Under the pieces are notes generated by a model. It was not told the origin of the DNA, searched no databases, and saw only the letters and a list, made by a program, of their open reading frames with translations. Both the position numbers and the translations under genes were made by a program. Source: Flavobacterium sp. MC2016-06 (GTDB lineage Bacteria; Bacteroidota; Bacteroidia; Flavobacteriales; Flavobacteriaceae). From it: a stretch of DNA of 64,000 nt. Positions 50,317-59,288 of this stretch are shown here, piece by piece; position 1 is the stretch's first letter, and each line of letters begins with the position of its first letter. Where the stretch lies: contig NZ_WMID02000013.1 in NCBI RefSeq assembly GCF_009711165.2, forward strand, positions 91,729 through 155,728. The letters are read 5' to 3'.

Positions 50317-51855
50317 TTACATTTTCATCAACCAGTTTTTCATCGAAACTTCGTTTTCAATAATCGCTCTTAATTCAGAAATTTTTACACGATCTTGTTT
50401 CATTGTATCTCTATGACGAATTGTTACTGTTTCGTCTTCTAGAGTTTGATGATCTACAGTAACACAGAATGGCGTTCCTAATGCATCTTGTCTTCTGTAA
50501 CGACGACCTACAGCATCTTTTTCATCATAAGCTACATTGAAGTCCCATTTTAAATCTTCGATGATTTTTTTAGAAACTTCTGGTAAACCGTCTCTTTTAA
50601 TTAATGGTAAAACTGCCACTTTTGTTGGTGCTAAAACTGCTGGTAATTTCAACACAGTTCTTGTCGAACCATCTTCTAAAGTTTCTTCTTGCAACGATGT
50701 TGCAAAAACTGCCAAAAACATACGATCAAGACCTACAGACGTTTCAACTACATAAGGCACATAGTTTTCGTTTAATTCAGGATCAAAATATTGTAATTTT
50801 CTACCTGAATATTCTTCATGTGCTTTTAAATCGAAATCTGTACGCGAGTGAATACCTTCTAATTCTTTGAAACCAAAAGGAAAATTAAACTCAATATCTG
50901 CTGCTGCATTTGCGTAATGTGCTAATTTTTCGTGATCATGAAAACGGTAATTCTCTTTTCCTAATCCTAAAGATAAATGCCAATTTAAACGTGCTTCTTT
51001 CCAGTGGTGGTACCATTTCATTTCTTCACCCGGACGAACAAAAAATTGCATTTCCATTTGTTCGAATTCGCGCATACGGAAAATAAATTGTCTTGCAACA
51101 ATTTCGTTTCTAAATGCTTTACCAGTTTGAGCAATTCCAAAAGGAATTTTCATACGACCTGATTTCTGAACGTTTAAGAAATTCACAAAAATACCCTGAG
51201 CTGTTTCCGGACGTAAATATAAATCCATTGCAGAATCTGCAGAAGCTCCAAGTTTAGTTCCGAACATTAAGTTAAACTGTTTTACATCTGTCCAGTTTCT
51301 AGAGCCTGTTTCAGGATCAGCGATTTCAAGTTCATCAATTAATGCTTTTACATCTTGAAGATCTTCGCTCATACCTTTTGCAAGTCTTGCCAAGATTTCT
51401 CTTTCTTTAGCTAAATATTCAACTACACGTGCGTTTGTCGTAATAAATTCCTGCTCATTAAAAGCGTCTCCAAAACGAGCTTTTGCTTTTTCAATTTCTT
51501 TTTTAGCTTTTAGATTTAACTTTTCAGCATAATCTTCAACCAAAACATCTGCTCTATATCTTTTTTTCGAATCTTTATTATCAATTAATGGATCATTGAA
51601 GGCGTCAACGTGGCCTGAAGCTTTCCAAGTCGTTGGGTGCATCAATATTGCAGCGTCAAGGCCGACAATATTATCATTCATTTGAACCATTGATTTCCAC
51701 CAATATTCACGGATATTCTTTTTTAATTCGACACCATTTTGTGCATAATCATAGACAGCACTCAATCCGTCGTAAACTTCGCTTGACGGAAAAATAAATC
51801 CGTACTCTTTTGCGTGCGAAACCACATTCTTAAATATATCTTCTTGTTTTGCCAT
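50317..51855 (-). CDS. glyS: Glycyl-tRNA synthetase, single-chain alpha2 type
   Basis: This 512-residue enzyme is the single-chain (eukaryote/archaea-like) GlyRS and not the alpha2-beta2 type. The N-terminal block is FKNVVSHAKEYGFIFPSSEVYDGLSAVYDY. Motif 1 region: YLRPETAQGIFVNFLN; motif 2: GIAQTGKAFRNEIVARQFIFRMREFEQMEMQFF; motif 3: PYVVETSVGLDRMFLAV. The anticodon-binding domain is at 400-512 (KVAVLPLIKRDGLPEVSKKI). It charges tRNA-Gly. No T-box leader is present, as expected in Bacteroidota. Confidence 0.97.
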   Translation of the reverse strand: MAKQEDIFKNVVSHAKEYGFIFPSSEVYDGLSAVYDYAQNGVELKKNIREYWWKSMVQMNDNIVGLDAAILMHPTTWKASGHVDAFNDPLIDNKDSKKRYRADVLVEDYAEKLNLKAKKEIEKAKARFGDAFNEQEFITTNARVVEYLAKEREILARLAKGMSEDLQDVKALIDELEIADPETGSRNWTDVKQFNLMFGTKLGASADSAMDLYLRPETAQGIFVNFLNVQKSGRMKIPFGIAQTGKAFRNEIVARQFIFRMREFEQMEMQFFVRPGEEMKWYHHWKEARLNWHLSLGLGKENYRFHDHEKLAHYANAAADIEFNFPFGFKELEGIHSRTDFDLKAHEEYSGRKLQYFDPELNENYVPYVVETSVGLDRMFLAVFATSLQEETLEDGSTRTVLKLPAVLAPTKVAVLPLIKRDGLPEVSKKIIEDLKWDFNVAYDEKDAVGRRYRRQDALGTPFCVTVDHQTLEDETVTIRHRDTMKQDRVKISELRAIIENEVSMKNWLMKM

Positions 51856-51925
51856 AATGATGCAAAAATATAAAAAGTACGTTTAAAAAAAAGAAAAATA
51901 ATAAAGTTTGAAGCATTGATTTCGT

Positions 51926-51933
51926 TATTTTTG
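51926..51933 (+). promoter_or_regulatory. -7 promoter element of the comF-like gene
   Basis: TATTTTTG matches TAnnTTTG. It lies 20 bases before the GTG start at 51954. An upstream TTTG at 51907-51910 is closer than the usual spacing (15 bases). Confidence 0.45.
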
Positions 51934-51953
51934 TAACTAAATTCTTTCTATTT

Positions 51954-52634
51954 GTGTTTAATTACCTTATTAACCTGTTTTTCCCTAAAGTCTGCTCAGG
52001 ATGCCAGACTATTTTAATGACTAATGAAACTGTTTTCTGTACCAGTTGCCGTCACGAAATGCCTCTTACTCAATATCACTTAGATTGCGATAATCAAGCT
52101 GTAAAAAAGTTTTATGGAAGAATTGATATCGAACATGCTTCTGCTTTTCTTTATTTCAATAAAAAAGGAATTGTTCAAGAAATGATTCACAATTTAAAAT
52201 ATAAGGGTCATGAAGAAATTGGGACCTTTTTAGGAAATTGGTATGCCGAAGATTTGAAAGAATTAATTTTAAAAACACCTTTTGACACTATAATTCCTGT
52301 TCCACTTCATAAAAGAAAATTTAAGGAACGAGGTTATAATCAGGTTGCTACTTTTGGAAAATCTTTGTCTGAAAGTTTAAATATTCCTTATGATGAGAGC
52401 ATTTTATATCGAAAAAAATATTCTAAAACACAATCAAAAAAGAATCTCCTAGGAAGATCTGAAAATATAGAAGATCTCTTTGATGTAGATTTTACAGCAG
52501 AACATCATCAAAAACATTTTTTAATTGTTGATGATGTTCTTACTACAGGCGCAACGATTGAAGCTTGTTCTCGAGCATTATTAAAAATTCCCGGAGCCAA
52601 AATTAGTGTGGTCTGTATGGCAATCGCTAATTGA
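51954..52634 (+). CDS. comF: ComF family phosphoribosyltransferase-like protein
   Basis: This 226-residue protein starts at GTG; there is no in-frame ATG at the family's N-terminus. It has the ComF zinc-ribbon-like pairs CSGC (about 14-17) and CTSC (about 29-32), then a PRTase fold with IIPVPLHKRKFKERGYNQ (about 120) and the PRPP-binding loop FLIVDDVLTTGATIEACSRAL (about 188-208). ComF proteins take part in DNA uptake during natural transformation, with energy or ssDNA handling roles suggested. The next gene is convergent, 7 bases from its stop. Confidence 0.93.
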   Translation: MFNYLINLFFPKVCSGCQTILMTNETVFCTSCRHEMPLTQYHLDCDNQAVKKFYGRIDIEHASAFLYFNKKGIVQEMIHNLKYKGHEEIGTFLGNWYAEDLKELILKTPFDTIIPVPLHKRKFKERGYNQVATFGKSLSESLNIPYDESILYRKKYSKTQSKKNLLGRSENIEDLFDVDFTAEHHQKHFLIVDDVLTTGATIEACSRALLKIPGAKISVVCMAIAN

Positions 52635-52641
52635 TTTTTTA

Positions 52642-55335
52642 TTAATTTACAATAATTTTTTTGACCGTTCTTCTGTTTCCATCAATAACAGTTACAAGAT
52701 AAATTCCAGCAGAAACATTTGATAATTGGATCGTTTGATTAAAATCTGCTGTGCTTTCGAAAGTTTTATCGTAGACTTTTTTACCCAAAATGTTGTGAAC
52801 TAAAACTTTTGCTCCAGTTTCAGATTCACTTGTAAATTGAATGGTAAAGTTTCCTTTATTTGGATTTGGATAAAGCGTAAAATCTATATTCTCAACATCA
52901 TCAGGACTTTCCAAAGTATAAGTTTTGTTGCAAATATTTACGGAGGCCGAATTTATGGTTCCAAAATTCCCAGTAACAGCATCACGAACTCTAAAAGTCC
53001 AAGTTCCTTCTGGATTTTCACCGTTGAAAGCACTTAACAAATCAACTGGTATAACAATTTGATCGGTAGTACTACTGCAGTCTATAGCCGTTCCTGAATC
53101 ATCAAACTGAAGTGACATAGTAGAATTTGTATTGGTGCAACCTTTATTAAACAAACGAACTACGGTTCCTTGCGGACTTACAATCTGAATTTCGACATCT
53201 GAAAATCTTGCATGAGTAATATTTACAGCAACATTTACATCTGATACAGTACCTGTTGAAGCTGGAACTGAAACAGTTTTTGATGTAAAAGTTGAAGAAA
53301 AAGGAATACTAAAAGCACTGCCGAAACTATAAGTATCACAGCTTGCAACAACAGTGTAGCCAACAGCAAAAGGTGTAGTGTTTACTGCATAATAAATATT
53401 TGCAGTAGGTTCTATTAAAATTCTGCAATTTTTAGAAGATGGCACGCTGGTAGGAAGTGTTATTACTTCTGAGCCATCGTTTGGAGTATTTGCTGCTAAA
53501 GTTATTGGAAATGTCAAACCTCCATCTGTAGACAATTTAATGTTTACTGTAGACGAACCCTGCAAATTATTGGTATTACTAACACTCCAAGTAACCGTTT
53601 CTGTTAATCCTTGCCACCAGCTTACATCATTGCCGTTATGAGATGTCACAACAAAAGGTCCGGCTGTAGAAACAACATTTACAATCATACCATCTGTATT
53701 GGTTTGAGCTGTTCCTAAAGCAGCATTGTCTCTTCCTGTTAAAGTAAAATTCATTGTTTTAGCAATAGACGAAACAGATTCCCAGGTTGTGGTTAACTGA
53801 TTTTGGATCACACTGCTTAAAGCCGGCATATACCTAACCGGAGATGTTGTAGGTGTTATAGATCTAAACATCGGTCCGTTTGGTTTTGTTGCATATGCTA
53901 TACTATTTGCTGCAAAAGTTGATGTTGCATTATCAAATTGTTCCCAAGTATAGGTAATTGAATCTCCTTCGGAATCTGAACCAGTTCCCGTTAAAACAAA
54001 AGGTGTACTTATAGGAATTGTATAATCTAAACCTGCATTGATTACTGGCGGATTGTTTGTTATTGCCGTATTTACGGGACACGATTTTGTGGCAAGATTA
54101 TTCTGAATCTGCATAATACTGATATACGCAAAATAATCATCTGAATTAGTTTGAATATCATAAGTACCTGTAACTCCAGCGTAAGCCATAATTGTAGAAC
54201 CGCTTCCTGGTTCAACAGCACTTCCGTTTCCTTCACTTGCATACGAGAAAGTATGAAAACCTCCTAATTGATGTCCAAATTCGTGAGCAACAAAATCTAT
54301 ATCAAAAGTATCTCCCTCAGGTTTTGAATTAGATGGTGACGTATATGCACTGCCTTTTCCTATTACGTTTGTTGAAGTCGGACTAACGCATACGCAACCT
54401 ATACAACCAGCATTACCGCCGCCGCCAGAAGCACCAAATAAATGACCTATATCATAATTTCCTTCTCCTATTACACTCGTTAATGTGCTTTGAACTTCTT
54501 TACTCCAAAAATCATTGTCATCTGTATCTGTAGATGTTCCTTTGCTGGCATTTGAATAAGGATCTGTTGTTGAATCTGTATAAATTACGGCGTCATTATT
54601 GGCAATCAAAACCAACTTAACAGAAAGGTCTCTATCAAAAACTCCATTTACTCTAGTTAAAGAAGCATTCATACCTGCTAAAGCACCTGCTTTTGTTCCT
54701 CCAAAATAAGTAGTATACTCTCCTGTACACGATAATGCAAGACGAAGTGTTTTTAACGTTTTTGCACTCGAAGCTGTTTTTGCAGTTTTTGAATTATTAC
54801 TCTCCAAAACTAAATTGGCTGTTTTACAATCTAAACGCATTTTTGAAGTGCCATTATCTTTGGAAGCAAATAATACATATTCTGATTTATCATCAGGATT
54901 TTGTTCTATATATTCTGCAGGTTTATTGGCGCGAAATACCATGGTCTCCATTCCGATTGGTGCAACGCTAAAATAAATTTTAGCCGTTTTATCATCTAAT
55001 CCACTTCCTTCATAAGCTCTTATTTCTGGATATTTGGCTTGCAATTCTGGATCAAAATTTGAAGATTCCCAAACAGAAAATCGTTCTAAAACGCCGTCTG
55101 TATTTGGAATTGTAATTTCTACAAAACTGCTTTTTGCTGTAGTGCTTATAGTGGCGCTAAGCTTTGATATAAGAAAATCTGAATTTAATTTATAATATTT
55201 TTGATTTGAATCAGCTGTATTTATACTTTTTTTGAGAGCAGAAACTGAACTCACTTTTTGCCACAAATCATCACTTTGGGCATGAACAGTAATGTTGCAA
55301 AAAATAAAAAGAATAAAAAGTAAATATTTTTTCAT
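52642..55335 (-). CDS. Reprolysin-like zinc metallopeptidase with P-domain and T9SS type A sorting domain
   Basis: The ATG at 55335 gives 897 residues with a signal peptide (KKYLLFILFIFCNITVHAQ). A propeptide-like region runs to about 195. The metzincin zinc site is VAHEFGHQLGGFH (about 350), as in M12B/reprolysin-like proteases. Two beta-sandwich regions follow (PPVINAGLDYTIPISTPFVL), then a proprotein-convertase P-like domain (SFGSAFSIPFSSTFT to about 810). The C-terminal 70 residues (TLYPNPNKGNFTIQF, VSAGIYLVTVIDGN, VKKIIVN) form the T9SS type A sorting domain. It is therefore secreted or anchored outside the cell through T9SS and probably degrades external proteins. Confidence 0.92.
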   Translation of the reverse strand: MKKYLLFILFIFCNITVHAQSDDLWQKVSSVSALKKSINTADSNQKYYKLNSDFLISKLSATISTTAKSSFVEITIPNTDGVLERFSVWESSNFDPELQAKYPEIRAYEGSGLDDKTAKIYFSVAPIGMETMVFRANKPAEYIEQNPDDKSEYVLFASKDNGTSKMRLDCKTANLVLESNNSKTAKTASSAKTLKTLRLALSCTGEYTTYFGGTKAGALAGMNASLTRVNGVFDRDLSVKLVLIANNDAVIYTDSTTDPYSNASKGTSTDTDDNDFWSKEVQSTLTSVIGEGNYDIGHLFGASGGGGNAGCIGCVCVSPTSTNVIGKGSAYTSPSNSKPEGDTFDIDFVAHEFGHQLGGFHTFSYASEGNGSAVEPGSGSTIMAYAGVTGTYDIQTNSDDYFAYISIMQIQNNLATKSCPVNTAITNNPPVINAGLDYTIPISTPFVLTGTGSDSEGDSITYTWEQFDNATSTFAANSIAYATKPNGPMFRSITPTTSPVRYMPALSSVIQNQLTTTWESVSSIAKTMNFTLTGRDNAALGTAQTNTDGMIVNVVSTAGPFVVTSHNGNDVSWWQGLTETVTWSVSNTNNLQGSSTVNIKLSTDGGLTFPITLAANTPNDGSEVITLPTSVPSSKNCRILIEPTANIYYAVNTTPFAVGYTVVASCDTYSFGSAFSIPFSSTFTSKTVSVPASTGTVSDVNVAVNITHARFSDVEIQIVSPQGTVVRLFNKGCTNTNSTMSLQFDDSGTAIDCSSTTDQIVIPVDLLSAFNGENPEGTWTFRVRDAVTGNFGTINSASVNICNKTYTLESPDDVENIDFTLYPNPNKGNFTIQFTSESETGAKVLVHNILGKKVYDKTFESTADFNQTIQLSNVSAGIYLVTVIDGNRRTVKKIIVN

Positions 55336-55498
55336 ATTTAGTGAATTGAAGTTCAAAATTAAAGTAATTAAATTAAATTCTTACATATTTACGACAATTA
55401 ATACTTTTTCATCGACGAGTACGCTTATTTTTACAAAAAGAGGCCGAAGAACATCAAAAATCAATTCGGGTTAGCATTAAATTTAAAATAGAATAGTA

Positions 55499-55506
55499 TA
55501 AATTTG
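55499..55506 (+). promoter_or_regulatory. -7 promoter element of ribF
   Basis: TAAATTTG matches TAnnTTTG exactly. An upstream TTG codon at 55504 lies inside this element, so it cannot be translated from this promoter, and the start is placed at 55528. Confidence 0.5.
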
Positions 55507-55527
55507 CAGCATCTTAAATTATTTGTT

Positions 55528-56457
55528 TTGAAGCTCTTTCATTCTATAAACGATTTTCAGTCAACCAAGAAAACAATTTTAACTCTTGGTACCTTTGACG
55601 GTGTACATATTGGTCATAAAAAAATTCTGGAACGAATTACTCAGAACACTGAAAACGGAAAATATGAGAGTTTAGTACTCACATTTTTCCCGCATCCAAG
55701 AATGGTTCTTCAAGAAAAATCTGAAATAAAACTTTTAAATACTATATCTGAAAAGACTAGACTTTTAGAAGAAACTGGCATTGAAAACCTTATTATTCAT
55801 CCGTTTGACGAAAATTTTTCTAGATTGACCGCAGAAGAATTTGTACATTCTATTTTAGTGGATAAATTTAAAATTCAAAAAATAATTATCGGACACGATC
55901 ATCGTTTTGGAAGAAATAGAACTGCAAATATTGATGATTTAATTGCTTTTGGAGCTGAATATGGTTTTGAAGTAGAGCAAATTTCGGCAAAGGAAATTCA
56001 AGATGTTTCGGTAAGTTCAACTAAAATTAGAAAAGCTTTAAACGAAGGAAACATGACTTTGGCCAATGAATATTTAGGATATAATTATTTTTTGAGCGGT
56101 GAAGTTGTAAAAGGAAAACAATTAGGCAGAACGATTGGTTTTCCAACTGCTAACATTCAAATTGATGAAGATTATAAATTAATTCCTAAAAATGGTGTTT
56201 ATGCGGTTAAAGCAATTATCGAACAAAAAGAAGTTTTTGGAATGATGAATATTGGTTTTAACCCAACTGTAAATGGTGAAAAACAAACAATAGAGGTACA
56301 TCTTTTTGATTTTGATGCCGATATTTATGGTCAAAAAATAGCGGTTTCATTATTACATTATCTTCGTGAAGAACAAAAATTTGGCTCGCTTGATTTATTG
56401 ATTGAACAATTAAATCAAGACAAAATAAATGCTTTAGGTTTATTAAGGCAGCTTTAA
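55528..56457 (+). CDS. ribF: Bifunctional riboflavin kinase/FAD synthetase
   Basis: This 309-residue protein probably starts at TTG 55528 (MKLFHSINDF), since no ATG is available and the earlier TTG lies in the promoter. The N-terminal FMN adenylyltransferase has TLGTFDGVHIGHKKIL (about 21-36) and the IIGHDHRFGRNR motif (about 123). The C-terminal riboflavin kinase has GRTIGFPTANIQ (about 203), VYAVKA, and MMNIGFNPTVNGEKQTIEVHLFDFD (about 240). It makes FMN and then FAD from riboflavin. No FMN riboswitch is seen upstream. Confidence 0.95.
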   Translation: MKLFHSINDFQSTKKTILTLGTFDGVHIGHKKILERITQNTENGKYESLVLTFFPHPRMVLQEKSEIKLLNTISEKTRLLEETGIENLIIHPFDENFSRLTAEEFVHSILVDKFKIQKIIIGHDHRFGRNRTANIDDLIAFGAEYGFEVEQISAKEIQDVSVSSTKIRKALNEGNMTLANEYLGYNYFLSGEVVKGKQLGRTIGFPTANIQIDEDYKLIPKNGVYAVKAIIEQKEVFGMMNIGFNPTVNGEKQTIEVHLFDFDADIYGQKIAVSLLHYLREEQKFGSLDLLIEQLNQDKINALGLLRQL

Positions 56458-56577
56458 CATAAATCACATCTATTCTTTTTAGCGTTTTTTAAATCATCGT
56501 AGTTATTTTTTTAGTAAATTTGATATAGGACTCTGTTTTCCAAATATTTACTATTAACTTCTTTAAAAATAACCACT

Positions 56578-57015
56578 ATGAAACTACCTAAAGAAATTAC
56601 CAACGGTTTTTTGATTTTCCTCGGAATTGGCATTTATTTTTTACTGATGAATGTATTAGGTCTTGCAGATTTATTTTATTTACGTACTCTGAATGCATTT
56701 TTTATCTTCTTTGGCGTAAATAGAACCATGCAGATGAACCTTCAAGAGGGAGAAACTAATTTTGTATCAAACGCAGTTTCTGCAATGGCAACATCTGTTG
56801 TTGGTGTTTCGATGAGCGTTTTTGGATTGTTAGTTTATAGTTATGCAAGAGGTGGAGATGCTTATGTAAGAACACTTTCTGAAACTTTTATGTTTGGAGG
56901 AAATCCTTCGGTGCCAACTTATTGCATCTGTTTATTATTTGAAGGAGTTGCATCATCTGTAATTGTTACTTTGATGATGATGCTGTATTGGAATAATAAA
57001 TATGCTGCCGATTAA
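56578..57015 (+). CDS. Conserved hypothetical inner-membrane protein
   Basis: This 145-residue protein has four hydrophobic helices: about 10-28 (GFLIFLGIGIYFLLMNVLG), 32-47 (FYLRTLNAFFIFFGV), 68-90 (AMATSVVGVSMSVFGLLVYSYA) and 118-138 (ICLLFEGVASSVIVTLMMMLY). The loop between helices 1 and 2 is short and the helix 3-4 loop carries RTLSETFMFGGNPSVPTYC. No cofactor or substrate motif is recognised. It stands alone between ribF and bioB, and its function is unknown. Confidence 0.75.
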   Translation: MKLPKEITNGFLIFLGIGIYFLLMNVLGLADLFYLRTLNAFFIFFGVNRTMQMNLQEGETNFVSNAVSAMATSVVGVSMSVFGLLVYSYARGGDAYVRTLSETFMFGGNPSVPTYCICLLFEGVASSVIVTLMMMLYWNNKYAAD

Positions 57016-57132
57016 TATTTCAAAATAAAATAAACATTTTTGCACTCTAAAATCATAAAAATATAATTCTATGATTTTAGAGTGTTTGTTTTTTTAAAAT
57101 ACCCAACAAATATTCATTTACAGCAATCAGCG

Positions 57133-57162
57133 TTGTTGATTAAGACAATTTAATTACTTTTG
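57133..57162 (+). promoter_or_regulatory. Promoter of bioB
   Basis: TTG (57133-57135), a 19-base spacer and TACTTTTG (57155-57162) match the Bacteroidota consensus. The ATG is 22 bases further on. Confidence 0.65.
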
Positions 57163-57184
57163 AAGCTTCAAAAACAATGTACCA

Positions 57185-58273
57185 ATGAGCATTACCAAAC
57201 ACAACTGGACAAAAGACGAAATAATCGCCATATATAATAAACCTATGATGGACTTGCTGTATGAAGCAGCAACAATTCACAGACAAAAACACGATCCTAA
57301 CGTAGTTCAGGTTTCTACATTACTATCTATTAAAACTGGAGGTTGTCCAGAAGATTGTGGTTATTGTCCACAAGCTGCACGTTACAATACTGGGGTTGAA
57401 GGAAATGATTTAATGAGTGTAAGCCAAGTAAAAGCTCAAGCTTTGCGTGCAAAGTCAAACGGATCTTCTCGTGTTTGTATGGGAGCAGCTTGGAGAAACG
57501 TAAAAGATGGTGAAGAATTTGACCAAGTTTTAGAAATGGTTCGTACCATCAACAAACTAGACATGGAAGTTTGCTGTACTTTGGGTATGATTACCGAAAA
57601 CCAAGCGCATCGTTTGGCAGAAGCAGGTTTATATGCTTACAATCACAATTTAGATACTTCTGAAGAATATTATAAAGATGTAATTTCTACCCGCGGTTTT
57701 GAAGACCGTTTGGAAACGATCGAAAATGTTCGTAAAACGAATGTTACGGTTTGCAGCGGAGGAATTATTGGAATGGGAGAAAGTATTGAAGATCGAGCTG
57801 GAATGCTTGTTGCACTTTCTACATTAAATCCACAACCCGAATCAGTGCCAATTAATGCTTTGGTTGCTGTAGAAGGAACTCCAATGGAAGATGAAAAACC
57901 AGTTGAAATCTGGGAAATGATTCGTATGGTTGCAACTACTAGAATTATAATGCCAGATACTCAAGTTCGTTTGTCTGCCGGAAGAACAAATATGAGCCGT
58001 GAAGGACAGGCAATGTGCTTTTTTGCTGGTGCAAATTCTATTTTTGCTGGTGATAAACTGCTTACAACTCCAAACCCTGATGTACATGAAGACATGAAAA
58101 TGTTTGAGTTATTAGGATTGAATCCACAAAAACCATTTATAAAAGTTTCACAGCCAAAAACTGTAGAAGCAGAAGATTCTCAATTTGCAGCATTAGGCGA
58201 AAAACCAAAATGGTCAAGACCAGGACATACGATTGAGAAAAATCTTGAGCATTCGATTAAATCAAAAATTTAA
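57185..58273 (+). CDS. bioB: Biotin synthase
   Basis: This 362-residue radical SAM enzyme inserts sulfur into dethiobiotin. The [4Fe-4S]-SAM site is GGCPEDCGYCPQAARYNTG (Cys at about 53, 57 and 60). The [2Fe-2S] cluster ligands fall in SSRVCMGAAWR, MEVCCTLGM, NVTVCSGGIIGMGE and the Arg in VRLSAGRTNMS. The other biotin genes are not in this window. The promoter and a following hairpin make it monocistronic. Confidence 0.98.
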   Translation: MSITKHNWTKDEIIAIYNKPMMDLLYEAATIHRQKHDPNVVQVSTLLSIKTGGCPEDCGYCPQAARYNTGVEGNDLMSVSQVKAQALRAKSNGSSRVCMGAAWRNVKDGEEFDQVLEMVRTINKLDMEVCCTLGMITENQAHRLAEAGLYAYNHNLDTSEEYYKDVISTRGFEDRLETIENVRKTNVTVCSGGIIGMGESIEDRAGMLVALSTLNPQPESVPINALVAVEGTPMEDEKPVEIWEMIRMVATTRIIMPDTQVRLSAGRTNMSREGQAMCFFAGANSIFAGDKLLTTPNPDVHEDMKMFELLGLNPQKPFIKVSQPKTVEAEDSQFAALGEKPKWSRPGHTIEKNLEHSIKSKI

Positions 58274-58307
58274 TTAATAGAGTTAAAAAATCTCAACGAA
58301 TAACTTT

Positions 58308-58338
58308 AAATTGCTTATAACCAAAATTATAAGCAATT
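58308..58338 (+). terminator. Terminator after bioB
   Basis: AAATTGCTTATAA pairs with TTATAAGCAATTT around CCAAAA, followed by T bases. It lies between bioB and the cupin gene. Confidence 0.85.
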
Positions 58339-58353
58339 TTTTTATTTAAAGAG

Positions 58354-59220
58354 ATGAAGTTAAAACAAATCGAAAGGGTAAAAAAAATCTCTAAAACTGA
58401 TTTTATATCCCAGTATGTAAAAAATCAAATTCCAGTTGTTGTTGAAGAGCTAACCGAAGATTGGTCGGCATATCACAAATGGAAGTTATCCTATATCAAA
58501 GAAATCGCGGGTGATACAATTGTGCCTTTGTACGATAACAGGCCCGTAAATCATGAGGAAGGCTTTAATGAAGCTCATACTACTATGAAGATGAGCGATT
58601 ACATTACTCTTTTAGAACAAAAACCTACCAATTACCGCATTTTTCTTTATAACTTGATTAAAGAGGTTCCTACACTAAAAAATGACTTCTTATGGCCTGA
58701 TATTGGTCTAAAATTAGTCAAGCAAATGCCTATGGTATTTTTTGGAGGAGAAAACTCTAGAGTATTTATGCATTATGATATTGATTACTCGAATATTCTA
58801 CATTTTCATTTTCATGGAGAAAAACAATGTATGCTTTTTGCTCCAGATCAATCAAAGTTTATGTATAAAGTACCACATGCTTTAATTTCGAGAGAAGATA
58901 TTGATTTTGATTATCCTGATTATGAAAAATTTCCAGCACTTAAAAATGCCGAAGGATATATTACAAATTTAAAACATGGTGAGATGCTCTATATGCCTGA
59001 AGGATACTGGCATTATATGAAATATTTGACTCCTGGATTTTCGATGAGTCTGCGCTCTTTTCCTAAGAACATTACCAATCTGTCAAAAGCCGCCTATAAT
59101 GTTTTTATTATGCGCTACTTTGATATTATGATGCGAAAATTTAAAGGTCAAAAATGGATTGATTATAAAAATGAAAAAGCAATTCAAAATACACATCAAA
59201 ACTTGCAAAAGACTTTTTGA
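58354..59220 (+). CDS. Cupin-like (JmjC/Cupin_8) protein, probable Fe(II)/2-oxoglutarate oxygenase
   Basis: This 288-residue soluble protein has the Cupin_8/JmjC layout. The N-terminal part is KISKTDFISQYVKNQIPVVVEELTEDW. The metal-binding HxD is in RVFMHYDIDYSNILHFHFHGEKQCMLFAPDQ (about 140-165), and a distal His lies in MLYMPEGYWHYMKYL (about 215). Known relatives are hydroxylases of protein or small-molecule side chains using Fe(II) and 2-oxoglutarate. It is followed by a shared terminator. The substrate cannot be read from sequence, and the ATG lies 16 bases after the bioB terminator stem, so a read-through transcript is possible. Confidence 0.8.
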   Translation: MKLKQIERVKKISKTDFISQYVKNQIPVVVEELTEDWSAYHKWKLSYIKEIAGDTIVPLYDNRPVNHEEGFNEAHTTMKMSDYITLLEQKPTNYRIFLYNLIKEVPTLKNDFLWPDIGLKLVKQMPMVFFGGENSRVFMHYDIDYSNILHFHFHGEKQCMLFAPDQSKFMYKVPHALISREDIDFDYPDYEKFPALKNAEGYITNLKHGEMLYMPEGYWHYMKYLTPGFSMSLRSFPKNITNLSKAAYNVFIMRYFDIMMRKFKGQKWIDYKNEKAIQNTHQNLQKTF

Positions 59221-59237
59221 AATACAATTATAAATAA

Positions 59238-59275
59238 GAAAGCCGATGTAATTTTAAATTACATCGGCTTTCTTA
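59238..59275. terminator. Bidirectional terminator
   Basis: AAGCCGATGTAATTT pairs with AAATTACATCGGCTT, with A and T runs on either side. It lies between the cupin gene and the convergent giant repeat gene. Confidence 0.9.
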
Positions 59276-59288
59276 CCTTTTTTTAAAA

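Noticed and set aside
55336..55503. FMN riboswitch or divergent regulator site before ribF
   Set aside because: The gap to the promoter is AT-rich with no conserved riboswitch helices.
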